In this document: positions 1 to 8,451 of the stretch, piece after piece
Position numbering within the stretch: position 1 is the stretch's first letter
Layout: each line of letters opens with the position of its first letter
Assembly (NCBI RefSeq): GCF_000503215.1
Contig: NZ_AYTD01000012.1
Location: 97,760 to 161,759 of the forward strand
Length of the DNA stretch: 64,000 bases
From: Pseudomonas canadensis
GTDB taxonomy: Bacteria > Pseudomonadota > Gammaproteobacteria > Pseudomonadales > Pseudomonadaceae
Reading direction: 5' to 3'
Position numbers and translations under genes: made by a program
Notes under the pieces: generated by a model
What the model was told of the DNA's origin: nothing
Databases searched by the model: none
Seen by the model: the letters and a program-made list of their open reading frames with translations, nothing else

Positions 1-584
1 TGCCACTGGCGCTGCGCATATTCCACCAACTCGGCGGGCACGCTGTCGCCATTGAGAATCAGGCGATTGAGCATCACCGCCAGGTCCACATCCGCAATCG
101 ACCACGCGCCGAACAGATACGCCCGGTTACCCGCCAACAGTGCCTGGGCCGCGCTGATCAATTTGCGTGCCGCCGCTTCGGCCACGGGGGACAATGGCGG
201 CATCTTCTGCCCGTAGAACACCACCATCGTCGAACGCTCCTGGCGGATCGGCAACAAGTCGCTGCGCAACCAGGCCTGCACCTGCCGCGCCCTCGCCCGC
301 TGCTTGGGATCGGCCGGATAGACCGGTGTCTCGGGGTAAGTCTCTTCCAGGTACTCAGTAATTGCCGAAGACTCCGACAGCGCAAAGTCTCCTTCTACCA
401 GCGTCGGCACGCGCTGGGTCAGGGACAGTTGGGCGAAGTCGGCGGTCTGGTTCTGCGCGGCGTCCAAGTCCAGGGTCAAGGTGTCGAACGCCAGGCCTTT
501 TTCCCGCAGGGTGACGAACACCGACATCGCGTAGGGGCTGGTATACAAATGATCAACATACAGGCGCAACGGACGCTGGCTCAT
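1..584 (-). CDS. yfcF: Glutathione S-transferase, YfcF type (3' end cut by window)
   Basis: Reading from the ATG at 584, the first 194 residues are visible. The N-terminal thioredoxin-like half contains the stretch LSESSAITEYLEETYP, typical of the glutathione-binding part of GSTs. It is followed by RARARQVQAWLRSDLLPIRQERS, which closely matches the start of the helical half of E. coli YfcF. YfcF-type GSTs are cytosolic and have been linked to glutathione-dependent peroxide protection; the physiological substrate is not evident here. The frame is open to the window edge, so only about 20 C-terminal residues should be missing. It lies alone on the minus strand. GST family is certain; the YfcF subfamily is a recognition call. 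Confidence 0.88.
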   Translation of the reverse strand, partial: MSQRPLRLYVDHLYTSPYAMSVFVTLREKGLAFDTLTLDLDAAQNQTADFAQLSLTQRVPTLVEGDFALSESSAITEYLEETYPETPVYPADPKQRARARQVQAWLRSDLLPIRQERSTMVVFYGQKMPPLSPVAEAAARKLISAAQALLAGNRAYLFGAWSIADVDLAVMLNRLILNGDSVPAELVEYAQRQW

Positions 585-680
585 AACGATTCTCCGTGAG
601 TGGAACACCACGCTACGAGATGTGCGGCGAGAAAGACAATGCGCTGTTTTTATGGGGCCATTCCTACTCGGAATACCGGG

Positions 681-1217
681 CTAACCGGCAAAGCCACCCT
701 TGTCTAAAAAGGCGCGCTCCTCCTCCGTGGTCTCTCGCGCCAACACGCCATTACGATGGGGAAAGCGCCCGAACTGCTCAATAATGCGCGCGTGCTCCTT
801 GGCCCAATGGTAAGTGTTGGCGTCCAGTTGCTGGTTCAGGACCAGTGAGCGCTGCTGATCCGCCGGGTCTTCGGAGTGTTCGAACGGCAGGTAACAGAAC
901 GCACGCAATGCCGGCTCAATCTGCTGATCCAATCCAGCGTCGACCATGCGCCTGGCATACAGGCGGGCCAATGGGTCGGTGGCGAACATATGGGCAGTGC
1001 CGCGAAAAGCGTTGCGCGGGTATTGGTCAAGCAGGATCAGCAGCGCCAGAGCCCCTTGCGCCGAGTCCAGCCAGTGCTCCAGTTCGCGCCGGGCGGCTTG
1101 CAGGTGGGTGGTGTGGAAGGTGTCGCGGAAAGTTGCGTCGAAGACCTCGTCCTTGGCGAACCAGCGTTTGGGGCCGGCGTGTTTCCAGAAGTCGAGGACG
1201 GATTGTGGAGTAGTCAT
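681..1217 (-). CDS. DUF924 family protein
   Basis: A 178-residue cytoplasmic protein starting MTTPQSVLDFWK when read from the ATG at 1217. A GTG at 1235 would add six residues that do not look native, so the ATG is preferred, although neither start has a strong ribosome-binding site. The DUF924 hallmarks are visible: VLDFW near the N-terminus, WFAKDEVFD, LILLDQYPRNAFRGTAHMFATD in the middle, and FCYLPFEHSEDPADQQRS near residue 120. The family is common in proteobacteria and distantly resembles TPR-like helical folds, but its biochemical role is unknown. It is monocistronic and divergent from the DUF1624 gene at 1343. Confidence 0.85.
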   Translation of the reverse strand: MTTPQSVLDFWKHAGPKRWFAKDEVFDATFRDTFHTTHLQAARRELEHWLDSAQGALALLILLDQYPRNAFRGTAHMFATDPLARLYARRMVDAGLDQQIEPALRAFCYLPFEHSEDPADQQRSLVLNQQLDANTYHWAKEHARIIEQFGRFPHRNGVLARETTEEERAFLDKGGFAG

Positions 1218-1342
1218 GATGAGGGGCCTGCACAAACGATTTCACTGACAGTATCAGAATCCTTAGTGACGAATCGCGGCAACGCGGTAATTAATGTTAT
1301 AGGATAACACCCCATTTCCGCCCTGCCCTGTGACCCTCGCCC

Positions 1343-2497
1343 ATGACCGATGCTGTTCCCCTGCGCCAACGCCTGCTGTCCATCGATGCCCTGCGCGGCC
1401 TGGTGATCCTGTTTATGCTGCTTGACCACGTGCGCGAAACCTTCCTGCTGCACCGTCAGGTCAGCGACCCGATGACCATCGACAGCACCGAGCCTGCGTT
1501 ATTTGCCAGCCGCACCCTCGCCCATCTGTGCGCGCCAGTGTTTGTGTTGCTCACGGGCTTGTCGGCCTGGCTGTACGGCCAGAAATACCAGGGCCGGCGC
1601 GATGTGTCGGCGTTCCTGTTCAAGCGTGGGCTGTTCCTGGTGGTGCTGGAGTTCACCCTGGTCAACTTCGCCTGGACCTTCCAACTGCCGCCTAGCGTGA
1701 TCTATATGCAAGTCATCTGGGCGATTGGCGTGAGCATGATCGCCCTTGCGGCGCTGGTGTGGTTGCCGCGCCCGCTGCTGATCGTGTTGGCAGTGGTGAT
1801 CATTGCCGGGCACAACCTGCTGGATGGGCTGCACTTCGAGGCCGGTTCGGCACTGCATATTCCGTGGACAATCCTGCATGAGCGCAGCTGGATCGAAGTG
1901 GGCGAGTCGCTGCGCCTGCGCGTCACTTATCCGGTGCTACCGTGGATCGGTGTGATCGCCCTGGGCTACAGCCTCGGCCCCTGGTTTGCCAAAGACATGC
2001 AGCCGGCGCAGCGCCAGCGTTATCTGTGGCTGGGCGGTGCAAGTGCATTGATAGGGTTCGTGGTAGTGCGAGCGGTCAATGGGTATGGCGAAAAACCATG
2101 GCAAGCCTATGACAACGGCGTGCAAACCCTGATGAGCTTTTTCAACATCACCAAGTACCCGCCTTCGTTGTTGTTTCTGGCACTGACGCTGGGGATTGGG
2201 CTACTGCTGTTGCTGGCGTTCGAGAAGGCGGGAAGCAAGCGCTGGATCAGCATGCTCGCCACCTTCGGTGCAGCACCGATGTTCTTCTATCTGCTGCACC
2301 TGTACGTGCTGAAAATCCTCTACGTCGCATGTGTGGCACTGTTTGGCCTGAATCACGGCAACTACTTCGGCTTCGACGGTATGGGCGCCATTTGGCTGGT
2401 GGCGTTGCTGCTGCCGCTGGCGCTGTACGCGCCGGTCCATTGGTTCGCCGGGCTCAAGGCCCGGCGCCGCGACCTGGCCTGGCTCAAGTACCTGTAG
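1343..2497 (+). CDS. DUF1624 / HGSNAT-like inner-membrane acyltransferase
   Basis: A 384-residue polytopic membrane protein. The N-terminal signature LSIDALRGLVILFMLLDHVRE, with Asp and His on the first membrane helix, is that of the DUF1624/YeiB group related to heparan-alpha-glucosaminide N-acetyltransferase. These proteins are thought to pass acyl groups across the inner membrane. About ten hydrophobic segments follow, ending near residue 365 with a basic tail. The ATG follows a 100-bp intergenic stretch. The gene is convergent with the LysE-type exporter at 2537, with only 39 bases between them. The acyl acceptor is unknown. Confidence 0.8.
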   Translation: MTDAVPLRQRLLSIDALRGLVILFMLLDHVRETFLLHRQVSDPMTIDSTEPALFASRTLAHLCAPVFVLLTGLSAWLYGQKYQGRRDVSAFLFKRGLFLVVLEFTLVNFAWTFQLPPSVIYMQVIWAIGVSMIALAALVWLPRPLLIVLAVVIIAGHNLLDGLHFEAGSALHIPWTILHERSWIEVGESLRLRVTYPVLPWIGVIALGYSLGPWFAKDMQPAQRQRYLWLGGASALIGFVVVRAVNGYGEKPWQAYDNGVQTLMSFFNITKYPPSLLFLALTLGIGLLLLLAFEKAGSKRWISMLATFGAAPMFFYLLHLYVLKILYVACVALFGLNHGNYFGFDGMGAIWLVALLLPLALYAPVHWFAGLKARRRDLAWLKYL

Positions 2498-2514
2498 AGG
2501 CTCGATCTATGCGT

Positions 2515-2538
2515 GAGTGGAGGTGAAAAGGTCCACTC
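2515..2538. terminator. Short hairpin between convergent genes
   Basis: GAGTGGA (2515-2521) and TCCACTC (2532-2538) form a perfect 7-bp stem with a 10-nt loop, exactly in the convergent gap. No T-run follows on either strand, so intrinsic termination is weakly supported. Confidence 0.3.
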
Positions 2539-3145
2539 ATGTTGCGACCAGATGCACATAGAACGCGTGAAACATGAAATACGCACACACCGCCAGCGCC
2601 AGGCCCATGCAGCGGTTGAACGCGGTAAACGCCGACGCCCCGTTGATCCGCCGTCCCAGCATCGCGCCAAGCAACGCATAGAGCCACGGCGCGCCAAACG
2701 CGCCAAAAGCCAGCAACGCCGACACCAGCGCAATCGACACCCCGGTGATATGCGCCGCCGGCAGCATGACGCTGGTGATCGGCAACACCGCCATGATGCC
2801 CTTGGGGTTGAGCAACTGGATCACCAGACCGTTCCAGAACGTGAGGGTCTTGGCCGGTGCGGTAGAGACTTTTTCATCGACCACCGTGCGCGCGGTGAAC
2901 ACCTGATAAGCCAGGTACAAGGTGTACACACCGCCAATCAACGAAATATAGGGCAACGCCGCCTGGGAAATGATCGCCTCGCCGGTGTAGCCGAACAGCA
3001 CGAACAACACCAGCATCGCGCAGCCCACGCCGATGAAGAACCCGGTGGACCGCCGGAACTGGCCGGTGAGCCCGGCGTTGAGTCCCATGAAATTCACGGG
3101 GCCGGGGCTGTACATGACGCTGAAGGCGTAGAGGAAGATGTCCAT
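2537..3145 (-). CDS. LysE/RhtB-family amino-acid exporter
   Basis: A 202-residue inner-membrane protein with about six hydrophobic segments. Near the N-terminus, MYSPGPVNFMGLNAGLTGQFRRSTGFFIGVG is the family signature (G-P-x-x-N followed by a basic loop). LysE/RhtB proteins export amino acids or derivatives such as homoserine, threonine and lysine; sequence alone does not give the substrate. The length matches the family norm. The ATG at 3145 lies a few bases after a purine-rich ribosome site. It stands alone and is convergent with the DUF1624 gene. Confidence 0.85.
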   Translation of the reverse strand: MDIFLYAFSVMYSPGPVNFMGLNAGLTGQFRRSTGFFIGVGCAMLVLFVLFGYTGEAIISQAALPYISLIGGVYTLYLAYQVFTARTVVDEKVSTAPAKTLTFWNGLVIQLLNPKGIMAVLPITSVMLPAAHITGVSIALVSALLAFGAFGAPWLYALLGAMLGRRINGASAFTAFNRCMGLALAVCAYFMFHAFYVHLVAT

Positions 3146-3375
3146 GGAAGACCTGCAGTAGAAAGAGTGTGGCGAGTCTACTGAGGGAGAGAAGGGCGAA
3201 TCTTGTACGTTTGTGGTGGCGTGAGCGAGGATCTACTAGGACCAGAGCAATATCACAAAAACCATTGACGCTATTTCATCACGTCCCCAGACTCGAGGAT
3301 TGCTGTTTATCCGGTTGAACCGTGCAATTTGTTTAGCGCGGTCGAGTTAGAAAACCACTCAGAATAACCTCCCAC

Positions 3376-4167
3376 ATGAATGCAACCGTTTCCCGCTTCA
3401 AACAAAACGTCACTGGTCGAATAAAGGCTAACTTCCAAGGCTACCCGCTACACGAAAAATTCTACTTAGTCAGTGCTTATATTCTTGGCGGCTACGTGTT
3501 CGCCAGTTTCATAGCGGTGTTGATTTTTCGAGCAAACCTGATAGATCCCTTTGCGAAATTCAGTGCGTATTTGATTGCAGCAACCTGCACCGTTGCCGTT
3601 GTCATCGAGTATTGGGCAACGCTCAAAGCGCTGTATGAAAAAACGTGGTTCAAGTGGGCGTTGGGCATCATCGGCGTGCTTGCATTCAAATACTCTGAAC
3701 AGCACGCCAACGGGTTTATCAATGACTTTACCGGAATAGACCCGGGCTATCTTCCAGCGGCCTCGTCTACACTGACCACCCTCTTTGTACTCTATTCCTG
3801 GCTGCTGGCGGTCTCATCGTTCCTTGCTGTTTTTATGCTTTTGCATTGGGCCTTTGTTGGCTTTGAAAAGCCGAAAGGCGAACGACAGCTGAGAGACTGG
3901 AAGTACATTGCAAGGTTTGTGGGATTGTTCGTCATTTTCATCATTACCAGCATGGCCACTCGTACGTTCGAAGAAAGAGGTTCACTGACCGCTGCCCTTG
4001 CCAGACAAGTCGTACTTTCGACCGAGTACTTTAAAAAATCGCACTGCACTAACATTTCCCCATCCCAACGATCAGCGAACCTGTCAGACGGACTTGTTTC
4101 GGTGTATCAACCTGAATCAAACACTTTCGACGTCGTCAGGTGTGAGGCCTCGCGCTCAAGAGAGTGA
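3376..4167 (+). CDS. Unrecognised inner-membrane protein
   Basis: 263 residues, not recognised. About six hydrophobic stretches are visible, around residues 30-55, 60-80, 90-105, 135-160 and 180-200. Charged loops include KPKGERQLRDWKY. The C-terminal 60 residues are soluble and carry one pair of cysteines (CTN and VRC). Base composition and codon choice are more AT-rich than in neighbouring core genes, which suggests acquired or weakly selected DNA. The start is the ATG at 3376. A 230-bp gap without an ORF precedes it. The GFA gene at 4239 follows on the same strand after 71 bases. No function is proposed. Confidence 0.6.
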   Translation: MNATVSRFKQNVTGRIKANFQGYPLHEKFYLVSAYILGGYVFASFIAVLIFRANLIDPFAKFSAYLIAATCTVAVVIEYWATLKALYEKTWFKWALGIIGVLAFKYSEQHANGFINDFTGIDPGYLPAASSTLTTLFVLYSWLLAVSSFLAVFMLLHWAFVGFEKPKGERQLRDWKYIARFVGLFVIFIITSMATRTFEERGSLTAALARQVVLSTEYFKKSHCTNISPSQRSANLSDGLVSVYQPESNTFDVVRCEASRSRE

Positions 4168-4238
4168 AGGCAGTCAATTGCTGTCAAGCTGGCGTACGTT
4201 CTGGTTACCGTGCCAGCACTTACAGAACGAGAACACCT

Positions 4239-4625
4239 ATGGACACAACGACTCAAGGCAGTTGCCTCTGCGGCGCAATCACTTATCACGTTTCGACACC
4301 GCTCAAGACCGTCACCCACTGCCACTGCAAAAAATGCCAGAAAGGCCATGGCGCTGCGTTCGCGACGTATGCCAGCGCGCGCCGATCAGAAGTGACGATC
4401 CGGGCTATGCGTGACACGCTGAAAAGCTATGAATCTTCGCCAGGTATCACCCGTCAATTCTGCTCGGAATGCGGTTCATCGCTGTTCTGGAGCGACGCTG
4501 AAGGAAAGTATCCAGAGTGGATTTCGATTGCGCTGGGCACGCTCGATACCCCGTTCAAGGTAAAGAGCCAGGCGCACAGTTGCATTGAGTCCAAGGCACC
4601 CTGGCTTGGTGGACAGTTCCTTTGA
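4239..4625 (+). CDS. GFA-domain protein (glutathione-dependent formaldehyde-activating family)
   Basis: A 128-residue cytosolic zinc-binding protein read from the ATG at 4239, the start that gives the family-typical N-terminus MDTTTQGSCLCGAITYHV. The three zinc motifs are all present: CLCG near residue 10, THCHCKKCQKGHG near residue 30, and CSECGSSLFW near residue 75. The family is named after a Paracoccus formaldehyde-activating enzyme, but most members are functionally uncharacterised, so no formaldehyde role should be assumed. Its stop overlaps the TTG start of the downstream acetyltransferase by 4 bp, so the two are likely translationally coupled. Confidence 0.85.
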   Translation: MDTTTQGSCLCGAITYHVSTPLKTVTHCHCKKCQKGHGAAFATYASARRSEVTIRAMRDTLKSYESSPGITRQFCSECGSSLFWSDAEGKYPEWISIALGTLDTPFKVKSQAHSCIESKAPWLGGQFL

Positions 4626-5080
4626 GTCCGCTCAACGCAAACGTCTCGATACGCAAACTGGAGCAGCTCCCGGTGCAGATCCGAGCCCTCGAAGCTCAGG
4701 CAGTCGCCGAAGGCTTCCGGTTCCTGACACGATTGATCACGGAGTGGGAAGACGGCTCCAATCGATTTGATCGGCCGGGCGAATGCTTTCTGGGAATGTT
4801 TTGTGATGGGCAGTTGATCGCCGTCGGCGGTCTTTCTTGTGATCTCGTCGCGGGATCAGGAGTTGGACGGCTTCGCCGGGTATACGTAGAACGTACTTAC
4901 CGTGGGCGACAGGCTGGTAGGGCCTTGGTGGTGCAGCTACTGGAAAATGCTGCCGTGCATTTTCACAAAGTACGTCTGTCCACCGACACATCTGAGGCCG
5001 CAGCTTTTTATCTTCGATGCGGTTTTGAGCAGGTGGCTGATGACACCGCCACCCACGTAAAAATCTTGAAAAACGGCTGA
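4622..5080 (+). CDS. GNAT-family N-acetyltransferase
   Basis: A 152-residue cytosolic protein with the GNAT core. VGRLRRVYVERTYRGRQAGRALVVQLLENA (about residues 80-110) supplies the acetyl-CoA pyrophosphate loop (R-G-R-Q-A-G-R), and AAAFYLRCGFEQV is the C-terminal beta-alpha element. The TTG start at 4622 overlaps the GFA stop codon (TTTGA), which implies coupling. No nearer ATG preserves the N-terminal strand. The acceptor substrate cannot be inferred. About 170 bases downstream contain no gene, only GC-rich sequence around 5160-5235 that vaguely resembles a degraded REP element. Confidence 0.82.
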   Translation: MSPLNANVSIRKLEQLPVQIRALEAQAVAEGFRFLTRLITEWEDGSNRFDRPGECFLGMFCDGQLIAVGGLSCDLVAGSGVGRLRRVYVERTYRGRQAGRALVVQLLENAAVHFHKVRLSTDTSEAAAFYLRCGFEQVADDTATHVKILKNG

Positions 5081-5249
5081 AACGGATGCTGCCGGCTCCG
5101 CAACACACAATAAAATGGGGATCGTCGAGCTTCAGCGAGGCTACGATGGTGGTGTGGCAGCGGCATCTCTATCGGCAGTGCCGCCGTCATCGCGGCCTCG
5201 CTGGGGCTCGACGGCTCCCACAGTGGGTTTTGCAGTGCTTGAAAGGTCG

Positions 5250-6569
5250 TTACATCAACGGAATCGAGTAATTCACAAACACCCGATTCTGATCCTGGTC
5301 CCGCGCCACGTCACTGCGCGACACACCGTTGCGCCAGCCAAACCCAACGTTCTTGAAGGTGCCGCTCTGCACCACGTAATCCAGCGCGATATCCCGCTCC
5401 CACTCGCTCGCGTCGTTGCCACTGGCGGTAAGGATGTGGTCGCCCTTCAGGTACATCACCGACGCCTTCAACCCCGGCACGCCGAGTGACGCGAAGTCAT
5501 AGGCGTATTGCGCAAAAGCGGTGCGCTCGCCGGCCTGGATGAAAGTCTGCACGGTACGGTCGGTGTAGAGATACAGGCTGGAACCGCCCTCCCCTTTGTT
5601 CACCAGGCCGCCCTGGTTGAGTTGGGCGAAGTTGCTGTCGTCCGAGACCTGCTGGTACCCGGCGGTGATCGCGTGCGGGCCCAGGGAGTAGATGAACGCC
5701 GCGCTCCAGGTGTTGTTGTCGATTTCACCGGTGCCGTTCTTGGTATAGCCGCCGAGTTTGTAACCTTCGGCACGGCCGGCGGCGCTGCTGTTCTTGCCGT
5801 CGGCGGTGGTCTTGAAGTAGCGCAGGTCGGTTTTCAACGAGCCGTAGTCGCCCAGGGGCAATACGTGGATCAGCCCGGCGAAGTGCTGTTGGTAATAGTC
5901 TTCGAGGTTGGCGTAGTAGTACTGGACCATCAGGTCCTTGGTCACCTGGTAATCGGCACCGGCGAAATTGAACTTGTTGCTTTCCTGGGTGCCACCCGCC
6001 GCTGCCAGACCACTGCGGTCGCTGGAGCCACGGCCGGTGGTGTGTTGCAGTTGGCCGCCGATCAGGGTCAGGTTGTCGATGTCCTTGCTGGTGATTTGCC
6101 CACCTTCGAACGATTGCGGCAACAGGCGGCCGTCGTTGCTCACCAGGATAGGTAGGTTCGGCCGCAGGTAGCCGTAGCGCAGTTCGCTCTTGGCAAAACG
6201 GGCCTTGGCCGTGGCGCCGCCACGGGCCCAGTTGTCGGTGGCCTTGCCGTCGTCGTTGGGGATCATCGAGCTGCCCACGTGGCGGCCGGCACCGCTGTCC
6301 AGGGTGATGCCGAGCATGCCGATCGCGTCGAGACCAAAACCCACGGTGCCGTCGGTGAAGCCCGATTGATAGTTGAGGATAAACGCCTGGCCCCACTCTT
6401 CGGTCTTCGACGGTGCGGCGGTGCCATCCCGGTTGTCGTTGTTGAAGTAGAAATTGCGCAGGCTCAAGTTGGCTTTGCTGTCGCTCAAGAAATCAGCCGA
6501 CGCCAAAGGGCTCAGGGCAACGCCCAGGCTGCCGGTCAATACGCTTAACACATTCAAAGTGGCTTTCAT
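5250..6569 (-). CDS. OprD-family outer-membrane porin
   Basis: 439 residues from the ATG at 6569, which has GAGG seven bases upstream; the GTG/ATG further 5' lies inside the upstream gene's end. The signal peptide runs to about ALSPLASA, after which the mature protein begins DFLSDSKANLSLRNFYFNND, the usual OprD opening. Repeated GYxxxK/FxxxSELRYGYLRP elements and the terminal aromatic-rich strand FVNYSIPLM fit an 18-strand beta barrel. OprD-type porins take up one class of small molecule. Position as the last gene of an ABC-transporter operon suggests it passes that system's substrate across the outer membrane. Confidence 0.92.
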   Translation of the reverse strand: MKATLNVLSVLTGSLGVALSPLASADFLSDSKANLSLRNFYFNNDNRDGTAAPSKTEEWGQAFILNYQSGFTDGTVGFGLDAIGMLGITLDSGAGRHVGSSMIPNDDGKATDNWARGGATAKARFAKSELRYGYLRPNLPILVSNDGRLLPQSFEGGQITSKDIDNLTLIGGQLQHTTGRGSSDRSGLAAAGGTQESNKFNFAGADYQVTKDLMVQYYYANLEDYYQQHFAGLIHVLPLGDYGSLKTDLRYFKTTADGKNSSAAGRAEGYKLGGYTKNGTGEIDNNTWSAAFIYSLGPHAITAGYQQVSDDSNFAQLNQGGLVNKGEGGSSLYLYTDRTVQTFIQAGERTAFAQYAYDFASLGVPGLKASVMYLKGDHILTASGNDASEWERDIALDYVVQSGTFKNVGFGWRNGVSRSDVARDQDQNRVFVNYSIPLM

Positions 6570-6576
6570 CACAACC

Positions 6577-7410
6577 TCAGTCAATTAACCCATGAGCGTC
6601 ATAAAACGGATACGGCCCCGGGTATTCCCCGAATACGCCGTTGTGGCTGATCAAACCCTGTTGCGCCTCCCAGCGATGCAACAGATAGCCCGCCGGCTCC
6701 AGGTTGAAATGCGCGGGCGCCGCTTCTTGTAGGTCCAACACGATCTGGTGCGAGGTGCCGGGGCACACACAACTCAAGCTGCCGCCAAAACGGCGTTGCA
6801 TCGGCCGGTGCAAGTGCCCGCACAGCAGGCGCTCGACTTGCGGATGGCGGGCGACGACCTGCTCCAGCGCCGCCGCATTGATGAACGGTTCGCGGTCCAT
6901 ATGGCCAATGCCGCTGATAAACGGCGGGTGATGCAAAATCAGTAAGGTCGGCGCATCCGGACGCAGGGACAATTGCGCGTCGAGCCACTGCAATTGGCTG
7001 TCGAGTAACTGGCCGCCGTGGCCGCCGGGGATGGTGGAGTCGAGACCGATCAGGCGCAGCGGATGCTCGTCCACTACCCAGTCCAACGGGCCCTCTGCGG
7101 ACACAGGCAGATAGGCGTGATCCCGGAACGCCTCCAGCAACGGTGCGCGTGTGTCGTGGTTACCCGGCACCAGGTAGCACGGCATGTGCAGGCGGGCGAG
7201 TTCGGGGTGCAGCACCGCGTATTCATCGGCGCGGCCGAAGTCCACCAGGTCACCGCTGATCACCACGATATCGGGCTGCGGATGGCTGGCGTTCAGATGA
7301 TCGACGGCGCGGCGCAGCGCGCCTAATGTATCGACAACCCCATAAGTAAGGCGCTGGCCGGCTTTAAGGTGCAGGTCGCTGATCTGCGCGACAAGAAACG
7401 GACGATTCAC
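6577..7410 (-). CDS. Class III cyclic-nucleotide / metallo-phosphodiesterase (CpdA-like)
   Basis: 277 residues with the complete calcineurin-like metallophosphoesterase set in order: ISDLHL (residues 10-15), VISGDLVDFGRADEY (about 50-64), VPGNHDTR (about 84), LILHHPPF (about 153) and LLCGHLHRP (about 193). These provide the two-metal site. Length and order fit the CpdA/GpdQ group, which hydrolyses cAMP or glycerophosphodiesters. Being inside a transport operon (9 bp after the ATPase, 7 bp before the porin) argues for a catabolic diesterase acting on imported substrate more than for global cAMP turnover. That is inference. No signal peptide is visible, so it is cytosolic. Confidence 0.85.
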   Translation of the reverse strand: MNRPFLVAQISDLHLKAGQRLTYGVVDTLGALRRAVDHLNASHPQPDIVVISGDLVDFGRADEYAVLHPELARLHMPCYLVPGNHDTRAPLLEAFRDHAYLPVSAEGPLDWVVDEHPLRLIGLDSTIPGGHGGQLLDSQLQWLDAQLSLRPDAPTLLILHHPPFISGIGHMDREPFINAAALEQVVARHPQVERLLCGHLHRPMQRRFGGSLSCVCPGTSHQIVLDLQEAAPAHFNLEPAGYLLHRWEAQQGLISHNGVFGEYPGPYPFYDAHGLID

Positions 7411-7419
7411 AGTAGATTC

Positions 7420-8451
7420 TCAAGCATTCAGGGTGAACAACATGTGTGGCGCAATCGCCAGGGCAATCGGCGCTCCGACGGCGTACAGCTGGTTGTCGCT
7501 GCTGTCGACCAGCAGCGGTTGCGGGCCGCCCACATCCACCAGCAAACGGCTTTGTGCGCCCTGGAAAAACTGCGCCAACAGACGGCCGTGCAAGTGCCCT
7601 TCTCCCTCCATCACCTTCAGGTGTTCGGGACGGCAATAAACCGTGCTGGGCCGCTCGGCGGCCTGCCACGGCAACTCGCCGCCGCAGACTTTCAAGCCAT
7701 GGGCCGAAGGCTCGATCACGGTGAAGGCATTGAGGTTGCCGACGAAGCCCGCGACGAAGGCGTTGGCGGGTTTCTGGTAGATGTCACGCGGGCTGGCCAG
7801 TTGTGCGACACGGCCGTGCTCCATGACCAGGATGCGGTCGCCCAGGGCCATGGCTTCGCCCTGGTCGTGGGTGACGAACACCGAGGTGATGCCAAGGCCG
7901 CGCAGCAGTTCATTCAGTTCGCTGCGCAGGCGTTCGCGCAATTGCGCGTCGAGGGCCGCCAAAGGTTCATCCAGCAACAGCACTTTCGGACGCGGCGCCA
8001 AGGCACGGGCCAGGGCCACGCGCTGACGCTGACCACCGGAGAGTTCATGGATGCTGCGCTTGCCGTGATGCTGCAAGCCCACCAGCTCAAGCAACTCGTC
8101 GCAGCGCTTGTTGCGCTCAGTCACCGACATCCCGCGAATCTTCAAGCCGTAGACGATGTTCCCCGCCACATCCAGGTTGGGAAACAACGCGTAGTTCTGG
8201 AACACCATGCCGACATCGCGGCGCTCGATGGGCAGGCGCGTCACGTCCTGATCGCCAAACAACACCTGGCCCAGATCCGGGCGCTCCAGGCCGGCAATCA
8301 GGCGCAAGGTGGTGGTTTTGCCACAGCCGGACGGGCCGAGGATCGCCAGGGTTTCGCCGCCTTCGACGGTCAGGTTCAAGTCATGCACGGCCACGGTGCC
8401 GTCGGCGAACGCCTTGCGACAGCCTTGCAGGCGGATAGTGATAGCGGTCAT
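7420..8451 (-). CDS. ABC transporter ATP-binding protein (PotA/UgpC/AfuC-like)
   Basis: 343 residues. Walker A is GPSGCGKTT (about residues 39-47), the Q-loop is in MVFQNYALFP, the signature is ELSGGQRQRVALARAL, Walker B is VLLLDEPLAALDA, and the switch histidine is in VFVTHDQGEA. A TOBE-like C-terminal domain occupies residues 240-343, as in the iron/polyamine/sugar-phosphate import class. The ATG overlaps the stop of the upstream permease (ATGA). It energises the two permeases encoded just upstream and is followed after 9 bp by the phosphodiesterase. Confidence 0.93.
   Translation of the reverse strand: MTAITIRLQGCRKAFADGTVAVHDLNLTVEGGETLAILGPSGCGKTTTLRLIAGLERPDLGQVLFGDQDVTRLPIERRDVGMVFQNYALFPNLDVAGNIVYGLKIRGMSVTERNKRCDELLELVGLQHHGKRSIHELSGGQRQRVALARALAPRPKVLLLDEPLAALDAQLRERLRSELNELLRGLGITSVFVTHDQGEAMALGDRILVMEHGRVAQLASPRDIYQKPANAFVAGFVGNLNAFTVIEPSAHGLKVCGGELPWQAAERPSTVYCRPEHLKVMEGEGHLHGRLLAQFFQGAQSRLLVDVGGPQPLLVDSSDNQLYAVGAPIALAIAPHMLFTLNA

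Noticed and set aside
5150..5240. Possible degraded REP or gene remnant
   Set aside because: Contains words like CTCGCTGGGGCTCGACGGCT and TCCCACAG reminiscent of pseudomonad repeats, but no second arm or readable frame could be defined.
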